Assembly: GCA_963724695.1 (NCBI GenBank) | Contig: CAVRVW010000011.1 | Span: forward strand, 1 to 64,000 | Length of the DNA: 64,000 nucleotides | Source: CAVQFD01 sp963724695 | GTDB lineage: Bacteria > Acidobacteriota > Vicinamibacteria > Vicinamibacterales > CAVVIG01 | Direction: 5' to 3' | Shown: positions 39,582-50,944 of the stretch, piece after piece | How the letters are laid out: each line of letters begins with the position of its first letter | How positions within the stretch are numbered: the stretch's first letter is position 1 | The notes under the pieces: generated by a model | The model's input: only the letters and a program-made list of their open reading frames with translations | Told to the model about the DNA's origin: nothing | Database searches by the model: none | Program-made: the position numbers and the translations under genes

Positions 39582-42442
39582 AGGACGAAGGACGGCTCGA
39601 CGAGCTTTTTACCGAGGCGCTGCAGAAACCTGATGCGGTGCGTCGTGAGTTCGTGTCGCACGCGTGTGGCACCGACGCCGCGCTGCGCGACGAAGTGTTA
39701 TCGCTGCTGGCCGCCGCCGAGGGGTCCGGGGAGTTCATGGCGGTCCCCGCGCTCGACCGGTTGGCTGAGGATGTCGCCCGCGATGGCTGGACGCTCCGCC
39801 CGGGCGAGCGTGTTGGCACCTACACGATCCTTCGGCTGCTCGGTTCCGGCGGGAGCGGTCAGGTCTGGTGCGCGCGCGACGAGCGTCTGGGTCGCGAGGT
39901 CGCCATCAAGATGCTCCTCCCGTTCTTCGCCAGCGATCCCGACCGCGTCCGCCGTTTTGCAGACGAGGCACGGCTGGCGGGTGCCCTCAATCACTCGAAC
40001 ATCCTCGCGGTGTACGACGTGGGCGAGCACGGCGGTGCGCCGTTCCTGGTCTCGGAGCGCCTCGAGGGCGAAGTCCTGCGCACACGTCTCGCCAAGGGAC
40101 CTCTCCAGGTCGATAAGGTAGTCGCCATCGCGTTGCCCGTCGCCCGTGGTCTCGCGGCCGCTCACGCTCGCGGGATCGTCCATCGAGACCTCAAACCCGA
40201 GAACGTGTTTCTCAGATCCGATGGTGGCGTCACGATCCTCGACTTCGGCGTCGCCAAGCTGCTGCCGTCCGCGGATGCACCGCAGGCCGACGCGTCACAG
40301 ACCGTCGGCGTCATCGTCGGAACGGCCGGGTACATGGCGCCGGAACAGGCCACAGGCGCGCGCCTTGACGCGCGCGCCGATCTTTTTGCCCTGGGCGTGA
40401 TGATGTACGAGATGCTCGGGGGCCGTCCGCCCTTCTGCGGGTCGAGCGCGCTCGAAACGCTTCAGGCGGTTCTCGCCACCGATCCGCCGGCGCTCACCAC
40501 GCTCAATCCGAACGTGACGGACGCGCTCGCCACCATCGTTCACCGGCTTCTCGAAAAGAATCCGGAATCGCGCTTCCAATCGGCGGCCGATCTGGCCTGG
40601 GCGTTGGAAAGACTCCCGCCGGCGTCAACGGATGTGCGGCACCGCGTCACCGCCGCCTCGACATTGTTCAATGCGCGATGGATCCCATGGACGGCCGCGG
40701 TCGTCACGCTGCTCGCGTTGGCGGCGTGGGCGCTTTCCCGCTCGGCACTGCCCGGAGTGTCCGATCGACCCGTTCACGATGCAACGAAGTTTACCTCGTC
40801 TCTGCCTGCGGGAATCTCGCTCGATTCAGCGCCTGCCGTGTCTCCCGACAGCCGCCGCCTGGCTTTTATCGGGCGCGATAAGACAGGGATCAGTCGGGTT
40901 TTTGTCCGCGACCTCGGTGAGCTCGAACCCCGCGCGATCGCGGGCACGGAAGGCGCGAAGCAGCCGTTCTGGTCGCCTGACGGTCGATCGATTGGCTTTT
41001 TTGCGAGCGGCAAGTTGATCAAAATGGCGCTCGAAGGCGGCGCACCCATTGTGATCTGCGACGCTCCTGATGCCAGGGGAGGATCGTGGAGCCCGTCCGG
41101 AACGATCATGTTCCAGGCGATCTACCGTGACAGCGGTCTGTCGCGAGTGCCGGCAAGCGGGGGTCGCGTCGAACCTGCTACGATCCTGGACGTCACGGGC
41201 TCCGACGTTTCCCATCGTTGGCCCGTGTTTCTGCCTGATGGTGTGCATTTTCTGTATCTTGTCGTCTCGACTGACGATGAGCGTCGAGGGGTGTACCTCG
41301 GCAGCACTACTTCAGAGGCGCCCGAACAGCCCACACGTTTGTTTCGGACCTCGTCAGGACCCGTTTATGTGCCCTTGCCGGATCGCTCGTCAGGCATGGT
41401 GCTCTCGGCAGAGGGTCGATGGATCGAAGCACGAATGTTCGACACCGCGCGGCTGGCGGTCATGGGAGATGCCCGAAGGATCGACGTGTCTGCTGCTGCC
41501 GCAACCCCTCATCACGCCGCGCTCCTGGGAGCATCCAGCGAACTCCTCGCGTTTGCGTCGTCGCCGATCCCATACGGGGCGCACGTCGCCACGGTGATGA
41601 GCAATGGTGACAATTTCGAGCTCTGGCCGGTACGGGAGCTGGGGGGCTTCCTTCGTCTCTCTCCAGACGGAGGACGACTCGCGCGTGCCCGACACGATCC
41701 GATCCGCGGCGACACGGATATCTGGGTGGACGATCTGAAGCGAGGCGGCCAGATGCGCGTCACGACGTCGCGGGATATTGACGCGCTGCCGGTCTGGTCG
41801 CCCGATGGAGATCAGATTGCCTATCGATCGGGTCCTGTCGCGGCCCCAAGTCTGATGGTGGCTGGCGCCAATGGCACGGGAGTCGTCAAGACGATCCGCT
41901 GCCCGAAACCCTATTGCGAGCCGACGGATTGGTCGCCAGATGGCGCGCTCATCGTCAATGTGTCGGGAGGTGACGTGTGGACCGTGCCGATCCAGGCGGG
42001 GGCCGATCCTCGCCCGCTTCTTCACGAATCGTTTATGGAACGCGACGCGCGGATCTCACCGAACGGTTTGTGGATCGCCTACGTCTCAGATGAATCCGGC
42101 CGCCCTGAAGTGTCCGTGCGCTCTCTCTCCGGTCCGGAACGAAGGTTCGTCGTATCGACCGCAGGTGGCGATCAGCCTGTCTGGCGCCGGGACGGGGCCG
42201 AGCTGTTCTACGCCAATCCGCAGGGCGTCCTTCACGGCGTTTCTGTTCGGCCGGCCGGCGGTGGGCGTCTGGAGTTCGGCGTGCCTCGGCGACTGGCCGT
42301 TCCCCCATTTGGTGAACGGCACTGGGGCACAGTGTACGACGTCTCGCCTGATGGTCGCCGCGTCTACTTTCCCCATCCCGGCGACGAAACGTCTCCTCAC
42401 GAGATCGGCGTCGTGCTCGGCTGGCGTGCGCTTTTCAAATAG
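39578..42442 (+). CDS. Membrane Ser/Thr protein kinase with TolB/WD40-like propeller
   Basis: 954 residues. A short helical N-terminal region (residues 1-65, with ACGTDAALRDEVLSLL) is followed by a Hanks-type kinase domain: LLGSGGSGQVW, AIKML, HRDLKPEN, DFGVAKLL and an APEQ loop (residues about 80-345). One membrane helix (about 367-387) is followed by an external domain of about 560 residues made of TolB/PD40 blades (SPDSRRLAFIG, WSPDGRSIGFF, SPDGGRLARAR). Kinase residues look complete. The propeller probably senses an external ligand and the kinase acts on the partner sigma factor encoded just upstream. The tail to 42442 is clean; 42443-42593 holds no gene. Confidence 0.9.
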   Translation: MKDEGRLDELFTEALQKPDAVRREFVSHACGTDAALRDEVLSLLAAAEGSGEFMAVPALDRLAEDVARDGWTLRPGERVGTYTILRLLGSGGSGQVWCARDERLGREVAIKMLLPFFASDPDRVRRFADEARLAGALNHSNILAVYDVGEHGGAPFLVSERLEGEVLRTRLAKGPLQVDKVVAIALPVARGLAAAHARGIVHRDLKPENVFLRSDGGVTILDFGVAKLLPSADAPQADASQTVGVIVGTAGYMAPEQATGARLDARADLFALGVMMYEMLGGRPPFCGSSALETLQAVLATDPPALTTLNPNVTDALATIVHRLLEKNPESRFQSAADLAWALERLPPASTDVRHRVTAASTLFNARWIPWTAAVVTLLALAAWALSRSALPGVSDRPVHDATKFTSSLPAGISLDSAPAVSPDSRRLAFIGRDKTGISRVFVRDLGELEPRAIAGTEGAKQPFWSPDGRSIGFFASGKLIKMALEGGAPIVICDAPDARGGSWSPSGTIMFQAIYRDSGLSRVPASGGRVEPATILDVTGSDVSHRWPVFLPDGVHFLYLVVSTDDERRGVYLGSTTSEAPEQPTRLFRTSSGPVYVPLPDRSSGMVLSAEGRWIEARMFDTARLAVMGDARRIDVSAAAATPHHAALLGASSELLAFASSPIPYGAHVATVMSNGDNFELWPVRELGGFLRLSPDGGRLARARHDPIRGDTDIWVDDLKRGGQMRVTTSRDIDALPVWSPDGDQIAYRSGPVAAPSLMVAGANGTGVVKTIRCPKPYCEPTDWSPDGALIVNVSGGDVWTVPIQAGADPRPLLHESFMERDARISPNGLWIAYVSDESGRPEVSVRSLSGPERRFVVSTAGGDQPVWRRDGAELFYANPQGVLHGVSVRPAGGGRLEFGVPRRLAVPPFGERHWGTVYDVSPDGRRVYFPHPGDETSPHEIGVVLGWRALFK

Positions 42443-42593
42443 CCTGCGCACATGGCAACCCCTGACACAACGCGCGGAAAAAGCCCCTCTACTGTGGTCA
42501 CACGCGAGATCCTCCCACGGCGAGAGCAGAACCGCGCGCAGGTCCGCCGCGATCGAGCGGACGTTCTCCCCTTCCCGTTTCATCGCAGCGCGT

Positions 42594-45500
42594 TCAGGCC
42601 GCGGCATCCATCCGGGCTTCAGCACTCACCGGTTCGCTACGCTCGTGGCGCTTCGCCATGTAGTAGAGGACGGGCACCGCCATCCGCGAGAGCAGGAGTG
42701 ACGCCACCTCGCCGGCCATCAGCGAGATCGCCAGGCCCTGGAAAATCGGGTCGAACAGGATGACCGCGGCGCCGACGATCATCGCCGCGGCGGTCAGGGC
42801 CATCGGCCGGAACCGCACCGCGCCGGCGTCGACGACGGCCTGCTCGAGCGGAAGACCCTCGCGCAACCGCAGCTCGATGAAGTCCACCAGGATGATCGAA
42901 TTGCGCACCACGATGCCTGCACCCGCGATGAAGCCGATCATCGACGTGGCCGTGAAGAACGCGCCCATCGCCGCGTGCGCCGGCAGGATGCCAACGAGCG
43001 AGAACGGGATGGGAGCCATGATCAACAGGGGCGTCTTGAACGACTGGAACCAGCCGACCACCAGTACGTAGATGAGCACGAGCACGGCCGCGAACGCGAG
43101 GCCGAGGTCGCGGAAGACCTCGATCGTGAGGTGCCACTCGCCGTCCCATTTCATCGCGTAGCGCGAGGTGTCGAACGGCTGGACCGCGTTGAAGACCTCG
43201 AGCCCATAACCCTCGGGCAGCGACAGCCGCCCGATCGGCTCGTTCATCTGGAGGATGGCGTAGACCGGGCTCCCGTTCTTTCCTGCCAGATCGCCGGTGA
43301 CGTAGGTCACTGCCTGCAGGTTCTTGTGATAGAGGCTAACCCCTTCCTCCGTGCTCACGGCGCTCGTGATCTCACCCACGGCCACCGGCCTCGTGCCGCG
43401 CAGCCGGATCGACTGGACGGCCTCGAGATTGCGACCGTCGCGGGGGAGGCGGATTACGATCGGCACGTCCTCGCGCGCCCGTTCGTCGTGCAGCAGGCCC
43501 GCGGATTCTCCCGAGCCGGCCATCCGTACGACCGCCGCCACCGCCGCCGGCGAGAGGCCCGCTGCCGCGGCTTTTTCGCCATCGACGGCGAGCGTGATCT
43601 TCGCATGGGGGGCTTCGACGTACCAGTCGGTATCGACGACGCCGGGGGTCTGCTCGAAGATCGACTTGATTTGCGCGGCCACCGCCATCCGCCGCGCCGG
43701 ATCCGGCCCATAGACTTCCGCGACGACGGTTTGCAGCACGGGCGGGCCCGGCGGCACTTCCGCCACCTGGATGGTCGCGTTGAATTCTTTCGCAATCGGC
43801 ATGAGCCGCTCGCGCACGCGTCCGGCCACCTCGTGACTCTGGATCGAGCGTTCGCCCTTCGGCACGAGGTTGACCTGCAGGTCGGCGAGGTGCGGCGCAC
43901 GCCTCAGAAAGTAGTGCCGCACGAGGCCGTTGAAGTTGTAGGGCGCCGACACGCCCACGTACTGCTGGACGTTGACGACTGTCTCATCGTCCAGGGTGGC
44001 CGACGCCAGTGCCGACGCGACCCGCGCCGTCGTCTCGAGCGCCGTGCCCTCGGGCATGTCGATCATGACCTGGAAATCGCTCTTGTTGTCGAACGGCATC
44101 ATCTTCATCGACACCAGTCCCAGCGGGACCAGCGCGACGGTCGCCAGCAGCAAGGCCGCCACGCCGCCCAGGAAGATCGCGCGCCTCCTGCCGCTGGTCC
44201 CGCCGCTGGTAATGAGCGGCCCCATCACGCGGCGATAGAGCCGGGTGAGGAGATCTTCTTTGCCGTGATCGTGATGCGCGGAGGGCTTGAGCAGCCGGAC
44301 CGCGGCCCACGGCGTCACGACGAAGGCGACGACCAGCGAGAAGACCATCGCCGCCGACGCGCCCACCGGAATCGGCCGCAGGTAAGGCCCCGACAATCCG
44401 CGGACGAACGCCATCGGCAGGATCGCCGCCACCACCGCAAGCGTCGCGAGGATCGTGGGGTTGCCCACTTCGTCAACGGCGCGAATCGCGATCGCGGTCA
44501 GGCCGCCCCGCTCGTCACGGCTCATCCGTGCCTGGCGGACGATGTTCTCCACCACGACGATCGCATCGTCCACCAGGATGCCGACGGAGAAGATCAGCGC
44601 GAAGAGCGTGATGCGGTTCAGGGTGTAGCCATAGAGATAGAACATGAAGAGCGTGAGCGCGAGCGTGACCGGAATCGCGATCAGCACGACGGCCGCCTCG
44701 CGCCGGCCGAGGACCAGCCAGATCGAGCGCAGAAACCGAGAGGACGGAGAGCAGCATGTGCCACAGGAGTTCGTTGCTCTTGTCGGCGGCGGTCTCACCG
44801 TAGTCACGGGTGACGGTGAGATGCACGTCCGACGGCACGAGCGATCCCTTGAGCGTGTCGAGCTTCCCGGCGACGCGGCGGGTGACGTCGGTGGCGTTGG
44901 TGCCCTTCCGCTTGGCGACGGCGATGGTGACGGCCGGTTGCGCGCCGGACGTCTTCGACTGGAAGGTGACATACGACGCGGGCTCGGCGTCGCCATCGAC
45001 CACGTCCGCCACGTCGCGCACCAACACGGGACGCCCGCTTGCTGAGGTCACGACGGTGTTGCGCAGTTCCTCGGCTGTGCGCAGGCGGCTCCCCGCCTCG
45101 AGGCCGGTCGTCACACCGCCCGCGACGGGACCTGACGCGGTGCCACGCACGTTGGTGCGGGCGATCGCCTGCCGGACCGAGAGCGGATCGAGATCGTAGG
45201 CCGACAGCCTCGCGGGGTCGATGTCCACGCGAACCTGCCGTGGACGCCCGCCGATGATGGTCACCTCCGACACGTCGTTGACTTCGGCGATGGCATCGCG
45301 CAGTTGGACGGCGAGCGATCGCAGCTCGTCGTCCGCGTAACGCGCCGACCACACCGTGACGGCCAGGATCGGCACATCGTCGATCGAGCGCGGCTTGACG
45401 ATGGGCCCGATGACGCCGGGTGGGATGCGATCGGCATTCGCGGCCAGTTTCTGATTGAGGCGAACGAGCGCTGCTTCCAGCGGCTCGTCCACCTTGAAGC

Positions 45501-45804
45501 GGACGACGACCATCGACTGTCCGGGACTCGAGGTCGAGTAGATGTATTCGACACCGGGCACTTCCCAGAGCAGCTGCTCCATCGGACGCGTGACCCGCTG
45601 TTCGACATCCGCCGGTGTCGCCCCCGGCATCTCGACGAACACGTCGACCATCGGCACGACGATCTGCGGTTCCTCTTCGCGCGGCAGCGCCACCACCGCC
45701 AGGGCGCCAAGCGCCATCGAGGCGAGGATGAAGAGCAACGTCAGCTTGGAGTGGATGAACGCCGCGGCCATCCGGCCGGCGACGCCGTAAGTCCTAGCCA
45801 TCAC
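42594..45804 (-). CDS. RND efflux transporter permease (HAE1-like), one frameshift
   Basis: About 1,070 residues. The ATG at 45804 overlaps the stop of the adaptor gene by four bases. N-terminal half: first helix HSKLTLLFILASM, then periplasmic porter domain (EEEPQIVVPMVDV, GGRPRQVRVDIDPARL). Near 44735 the frame shifts by one, and the transport helices continue as FLRSIWLVLGRREAAVVLI, GILVDDAIVVVENI (the proton-relay helix with paired Asp) and the second porter region. It ends near RMAVPVLYYMAKR. The residues carrying proton flow are present once the frame is repaired. With the adaptor and TolC genes upstream it forms a complete tripartite pump; the substrate is unknown. Confidence 0.85.
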
Positions 45805-46964
45805 CGGCCTCCCACGCTGACGCGGCGTCCGTCGGTCACGCCGGGCGGCGGCGAAAGAATCACCACGTCCGATTCCGTCAGGCCTGCCAGTACTTCGGAC
45901 TCGCGGAGGTTGACGAGACGCACGCTCGCCACGCCCTTGTCGACCACGAATACCGAGGTGAGCTGTCCGCGGCGCACGATCGCCGACGACGGTATGGTCA
46001 GCGCGCGTCGCGGCGTCCCGCCAAACCGCGCTTTGCCGAATTCGCCGGATCGAAGGCCAAGTGCATCGGGCAACGCGATCTTGACGAGAAACGCGCGCGC
46101 ATCTGCATCCACCGCCCGGCTGACCTCAACCACCGTGCCCGGGATCGAGGTGGTCCCGGTCCCGAGGAAGACCGGGACGCTATCGCCGTTGCGAATCTGG
46201 CCGACGCGTGATTCGTCGACGCGGACCTCGAGGCGGAATCCGCGAGTGTCTTCCAGGCGGAGAAGGGGCATGCCCGGTGACGCCATGTTTCCGGGCTCGA
46301 CCATCTTCCCGGTGATCATGCCGTCGAAGGGCGCGGCAATCGTCGTGAAGGATTCGGTAGTGCGCGCCTGGTCGCTGGTGGCCGCGGCGCTCTCGACTGC
46401 CGACGCGGCTTGCAATGCCCGCGCGGACGCACCGGCGACGCGCGCCTCGGCGCTCCGGAGCGTCGCCGTGGCGTCATCGAGTTCCTGCGCGGTGGCGGAC
46501 CGCTTGGCCTGCAGGCCGGCGATGCGATCGTGCGACGCGCGTGCGAGGGCCAGGCCAGCTTCCGCGGCCTGGAGCTCGGCCGCGGCCGCCTTCGACCCCT
46601 GTTCGGCGGCGATGGCCGCTGAGCGCGCGGCACGGGCTCCGGCAGCGAGATCGTCGCCGTCGAGCACGATGAGCGTCTGGCCTTTGCGGACCCGATCGCC
46701 TGGCGACACGCGGACCTCGCGCACCGGCGCCAGGATGCGCGCCGTGATCGTGGCCGTGGTGCGAGCCTGCACCACGCCGCCCGCGTCGATCGCACTGGTC
46801 ACGTCGGTCATCGCCACCTGGGCGACGGTGACGGCGATGGGCTCTGGCGCCTCGGCTGGAGCGGCGGCGGGCCGGTGGGCCGGTCGTCCGGCCACCGCCG
46901 CGCTCATCAAGAGTGCCGTAGCGCCCGCAACGATGAGGTAATGAGTCGCGGTGATTTGTTTCAT
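45801..46964 (-). CDS. RND efflux periplasmic adaptor (membrane fusion protein)
   Basis: 387 residues. An N-terminal hydrophobic anchor or signal (LIVAGATALLMSAAVAG) is followed by the lipoyl half-motif (ITARILAPVREVRVSPGD), a helical hairpin rich in Ala, Glu and Arg (about 105-190), the second lipoyl half (ESFTTIAAPFDGMITGKMVE) and a beta-barrel domain (RVGQIRNGDSVPVF). Length and order are standard for HlyD/AcrA-type adaptors. It bridges the permease encoded downstream and the TolC protein encoded upstream; four-base overlaps on both sides indicate one co-translated operon in the order tolC-like, adaptor, permease. Confidence 0.9.
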   Translation of the reverse strand: MKQITATHYLIVAGATALLMSAAVAGRPAHRPAAAPAEAPEPIAVTVAQVAMTDVTSAIDAGGVVQARTTATITARILAPVREVRVSPGDRVRKGQTLIVLDGDDLAAGARAARSAAIAAEQGSKAAAAELQAAEAGLALARASHDRIAGLQAKRSATAQELDDATATLRSAEARVAGASARALQAASAVESAAATSDQARTTESFTTIAAPFDGMITGKMVEPGNMASPGMPLLRLEDTRGFRLEVRVDESRVGQIRNGDSVPVFLGTGTTSIPGTVVEVSRAVDADARAFLVKIALPDALGLRSGEFGKARFGGTPRRALTIPSSAIVRRGQLTSVFVVDKGVASVRLVNLRESEVLAGLTESDVVILSPPPGVTDGRRVSVGGR

Positions 46965-48334
46965 GGCCTTCCTAGCGTTCGTTGCAGGGTGGTTGTTGCC
47001 GTGAGCACACTTACACGCGCCGCGATTTGTTGGGCATCGGCCTGCTGCACGGCGTCGGCCGAGCGCAGCAGCATGGCCGCATCCGTGAGGCCGCTCTCAT
47101 AACGGTCGCGGATAATGCGGCGGCTCTCTCGTGCCTGATCGGCGGCCGCCCGTCCAACCGCTTCGCTGGCCCGCGCGGCCTCGAGCCTGGGCGATCGCGA
47201 TCTGCACATCGAGCCGCGCCATGGTTTCGGCTTTGTCCTTTTCGAGCGCTCGACGCGTCGCCTGCTCGCGCGCCTCAGCGAGCCGCGCCTTGTCGGCAAA
47301 ACCATGGAACAGGTTGACCCGGGCGACCGCGCCAGCCACCCAGCTCGACGACCGCGAATTCCAGGCGCCGCCGTTCAGTTCCCACCCGCCCTGGGCGGAC
47401 ACTTGCGGCAGAAACGCCGCCTTCGCCGCGTCCACCGTGGCGGCTGCCAGCTGTTCCTGCTGCCTGGCGAGTGCGACTTCGGGCCGGTTCTTCAATGCTT
47501 CCTCTTCAAGGCCTGCGGAATTGGTGATGTCGACGGCGATCGCCGGTGGCGTGAGATCGAGCGAGAACATCGCGCTCAAGGGTTCGCCCATCAACTGATT
47601 CAACTGGGCGCGCGCGACGCGTTCGTCTGACGTCGCCTGCACGTGCTGTTCGAGCGTGCGTGCCAGGTAGACGTCCAGCTGCAGGACATCCGCGTCGGTC
47701 ACGCGGCCGGCGTCGCGGCGGTTGCCGGCCAGCTCGCGGTCCGCCCGGGCGGTCTCGACCATGGCGGCTGCCGAACGAACCGTCGCGGCAGCAATGAGCA
47801 CGCGGCCGAACGCGTCAGTGACCGCCGACGTCAGCTCCTGGTCGACGAGCTGCCTGCCGGTGGCCGCCATGTCCCGCGCGATCGACGCAGCTCGGACATT
47901 CGCCGAGATGGTGCGATCGAACAGCGACTGTTCGACGGAGAACGCCGTGCGGAAGTTGTCCGTGGCAGCCGGATGATTGAGCGAATCAAGGGCGAAGTCG
48001 GCCGCGGTGAACTGCCGCTGCGCAAGAAGCGAACTGAACACGAACACCGGGTTGTTGCCGCGCTGCCAGGACTCCGCGACGTCCACCTTCGGGAAGTAGC
48101 CGCCGCGAGCCTGTGTGACGCGTTCGGCCGCTTCGCGCTCGGCTGCCGCCGCCGATCCGGCGTCGGGGTTGTGGGCCTTGGCGCGCGCAATCGCCTGCGA
48201 AAGCGACAGCGGCGACTGCGCGGACGCCGGCAGGGCCAGAAACAGGGTGACGACGAGGAGTGGAACGACGAGGGAATGGAACGACGAGGTGAGCCTCGCG
48301 CTCGAGGGCCGCGATGGTGATCTCTTGCGCTCAT
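46961..48334 (-). CDS. TolC-family outer-membrane efflux protein, frameshift near its end
   Basis: About 455 residues. A signal peptide is visible (PLLVVTLFLALPASAQS), then the paired TolC repeats: LSLSQAIARAKAHNPD, YFPKVDVAESW, SVEQSLFDRTISANVRAA, and the second half KNRPEVALARQQEQLAA and NLFHGFADKARLAEA. Near 47195 the family sequence moves to another frame (LEAARASEAVGRAAADQARE) and ends correctly with TLQRTLGRP at 46961. The start is uncertain: ATG at 48334 lies in a different frame from the signal peptide, and the 5' part contains a run of similar CGTCGTTCC triplets where an indel is likely. It is the first gene of the efflux operon. Confidence 0.8.
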
Positions 48335-48577
48335 GACAGGAGCGATTCTGCGGGACCTTTGATTGGCTGGCTATGCCCGCGCGGTTGAAGTTCTTGACCG
48401 CTACTCCGGCGAGGCCAGACTGCTTTGCGGAGGGGCCGGAAAACTTTGCTGGGCGTCCGAGGAGGAAGATGGAGGCCGGGTTTCGAGCGGTCACGTGTAG
48501 CGGTGCTTCCGTTCAATTGAAAGGCACGAAGCCAGCAACGCTTCCGGCCTCGGCCGCTCGGCTGGGCCAGCCACAAA

Positions 48578-49100
48578 TCACGCGGCGTCGATCGGCTCAC
48601 GATGGGACAGGCCTATCGTGCCGACCGACCGCCTCCTTGAAGTCTTGAGGCCGCATAGCTCCCCCTTCCGAGTACTTGACAACGCATCGTTTCGGCGGGC
48701 AGCAAGTGCGGACCCGCCACTGTGTTCGTGGCAGTCAGGCAACCTCGTCGCCCGAGTGGCACGGGAAGAGCGAGCGGAGGTGCCGACTAAAGAGCGCCGA
48801 GCTCGACGGGCGTCGGTCAACGTGAAACAGATCCCCATACCCACCAGGCGGCCGCTCTTGGTGACAAGCGCGTCTGCCGATGTGCCCGCGACGATCAGAT
48901 AGGGACGACGCACGCAATCGAGCCGGCCTCGCAGAGCACGGTCGACGATGTAGGCATCCGGAACGAAGACATCGCGGACGAACAGCTCCTCTTTCGGAGG
49001 CGGGGTCCGAGGCTGGCCGATCGAGCGCGTCTGCCTCGCTTGAGGTCGCGAAAGGATCGGTCAGCAACGGGCGGACGAGCGTGCTGCCGTCCTTCACCGG
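48578..49100 (-). pseudogene. Broken unrecognised gene
   Basis: Fragments of plausible protein lie in different - strand frames. One, near 49090-49030, reads VKDGSTLVRPLLTDPFATSS. A second, near 48980-48810, reads RDVFVPDAYIVDRALRGRL then YLIVAGTSADALVTKSGRL. Joined by one or two indels they would give a secreted or regulatory protein of perhaps 150 residues or more, but no family is recognisable. The stretch 48335-48577 between this and the TolC gene holds nothing I can support. Confidence 0.3.
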
Positions 49101-49251
49101 GAGATGACCGAACCTCGTGCTCGACCGTGAGGGCGCGGCGCCGCCAGCACACTATCATGGACCTGCACCACGCACGGAAATGGTGTCTGATGCGAAGCTC
49201 CTAGGATCAGGGGGACATGGTCGCATGCGAAACGCCTCTTTCCGAATCGCG

Positions 49252-49692
49252 TCATGCCTCGATGACCGCTCGAGATCGGCGAATCGTGCTGAGTGCCTTC
49301 TCGACCTTGCCGGCGAGCGCCCAGCCAAGCGGCGCGAGCAGACCTGGTGAAGGCCTCCCGAGCCGAGCGTCGAACTCCACCGTGACCTTGGTGCCGCCGT
49401 CAGTCGGCTCGAACCGAAACGTCGTGTCGATTCGCACGCGGCCTTGTAGTGGGCGATGGTGTCCATGCGATTCCGTTCGAACGACGTGATTTCCATCTCG
49501 GCGGTATCGAGTGCGCCCCATGACCTCTCGCGTTTCGAGCCACCGGGTCCCGTTGTGGACCGGGCCAGGGGTCATCATCTCAAGCTTCGTGATCCCCGAC
49601 ACGCGGGTCGGCCCGTGCTCGATATCGGTAAAGGTCTGAAAAACGCGGTCGAGCGGTGCGGCAATCTCGTTGGAAACGGTTACGGTCGCCAT
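49252..49692 (-). CDS. SRPBCC-family protein, two compensating frameshifts
   Basis: The 146-residue frame opens VTVSNEIAAPLDRVFQTFTD, the first strand and helix of a START/SRPBCC ligand-binding fold, and closes RIDTTFRFEPTDGGTKVTVE and GLLAPLGWALAGKVEKAL. Between about 49510 and 49445 the expected strands (MEITSFERNRMDTIAHYKAA) lie in another frame, so a pair of opposite indels is needed. The same pattern occurs in the HEPN gene at 5833, which favours sequencing error. Such proteins bind small hydrophobic ligands or act as polyketide cyclase-like or stress proteins; no specific role can be given. Confidence 0.65.
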   Translation of the reverse strand: MATVTVSNEIAAPLDRVFQTFTDIEHGPTRVSGITKLEMMTPGPVHNGTRWLETREVMGRTRYRRDGNHVVRTESHGHHRPLQGRVRIDTTFRFEPTDGGTKVTVEFDARLGRPSPGLLAPLGWALAGKVEKALSTIRRSRAVIEA

Positions 49693-50230
49693 CGCTTCGT
49701 TGCCCTTTCATGCTCAGGACCAGCGTGGGCGTGGCGCCGGTGGCGGCGCGCTCTCGTTCGGCGATTCCCAGCAGGCGCAGACCTCGCACGCATCTTCGCT
49801 CACGACCCGCGGGCGGTCACGGCAACGCAGGCAGATCGCGTATGTCCACCGTTCCATCCGCGTTTCCGTACCGGGTGTATATCGGTCATCGACACTGCAG
49901 CGGGGATGCGCTGATGGCGAGCTGAGCCAAGGGAATCACCTCTCGAGTTCTCGGGCGGCGGCACGGCCGCCACCACTTCCTGTATTGAATCGACCGGAGC
50001 AAGAGAGAGTCCACCTCGCGATGCCAAAAGTCCGCGCCCTTCTTGACTGATTTCACCCAAGGCGAGGTGCAGGGCGACTCGGAGACACGAAGTATTTCAA
50101 CGGCGCCTGCGGAAAATTCACCGCGTATGGACGCTCGGGGCGCCCGCGTAGGCCACGGCGACGGGTCACCATTCCCATAGGCCTTGCCCAATAGGCTTGA
50201 TGGAGCGGCGGCGACTACTGGCGGCGGACG
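49693..50230. other. Stretch without a recognisable gene
   Basis: About 540 bases between the SRPBCC gene and the propeller remnant. Short open frames exist on both strands but none shows family motifs, consistent codon use or a convincing start. It may be decayed coding sequence; the neighbours on both sides are damaged too. Confidence 0.4.
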
Positions 50231-50917
50231 CCGGCAGGGCGCAGGACAAAGGTGACCTCGGATCCGCGGCGTGACGTTGTGCCCGCCTGGTCCCCAGACG
50301 GCCGGCAGCTGGCTTACATGTCGAATCGAACGGGCACCTTTCAACTCTACCGAAGGGATGCCAGGGGCGACGGCACGAGGAACTGACCGAGCGGCCGTAT
50401 CCGAAGACCGGAGCGACCGGACGACGGGCGCTTCTCGGTACTACGAGATCACCGCGAAGACGAAGAACGACCTGTGGGCGCTGCCGTTGAGAGGCGATCG
50501 AAGGCCGGTGCCGCGCGCGCGCCCGCCGGCTCGAGCAGCACGGCGTCGTATCGCCTGACGGAATTGGCTGGCGACCGGGTCTGACCAGTCGGCTCGCGAA
50601 GAAGTCTACATCCAGCCATTCCCGAGCGGCAGCGCGTGGCCGGTGACGAGCGAGGGAGGGAACCGACCGAAATGGCGCTCCGACGGCAAGGAGCTCTTCT
50701 TCCTCAACTCGTTTCGCAACACCATCATGAGCGCCAGCGTCCGAATCACTGCTGCCGGGGTCGAGACATCGAAGCCCGTATCCATGGTCACCTTGTCCTC
50801 ACCGCTCCCACCCCTGATGTCGCCATACGACATCAGCCCCGATGGCCGGCGCTGCTGGTCCTGGATTCCGGACCCGAGGCTGGTGCGCGGTTACGGGAAA
50901 TTGGGACGCCGGCGTGA
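50231..50917 (+). pseudogene. Fragment of a TolB/PD40 propeller protein (C-terminal part), frame broken several times
   Basis: In shifting frames the strand reads VPAWSPDGRQLAYMSNRTG, then YYEITAKTKNDLWALPLRGD, then EEVYIQPFPSG and GNRPKWRSDGKELFFLN, then SPYDISPDGRRCW. These are successive blades of the propeller found at the end of acidobacterial Ser/Thr kinases such as the one at 39578. The kinase half is absent. At least three indels are needed to join the blades, so this is a remnant or a badly sequenced segment. Confidence 0.6.
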
Positions 50918-50944
50918 AGCAGTGATTGCACCTCGCCGCGGCGC

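Noticed and set aside
42975..44813. 612-codon + strand open frame opposite the RND permease
   Set aside because: Rich in Arg, His and Asp with no domain; a shadow of the GC-rich permease gene on the other strand.
45304..46941. 545-codon + strand open frame opposite the adaptor and permease
   Set aside because: Low-complexity Arg/Ser/Ala product; antisense to two well-supported genes.
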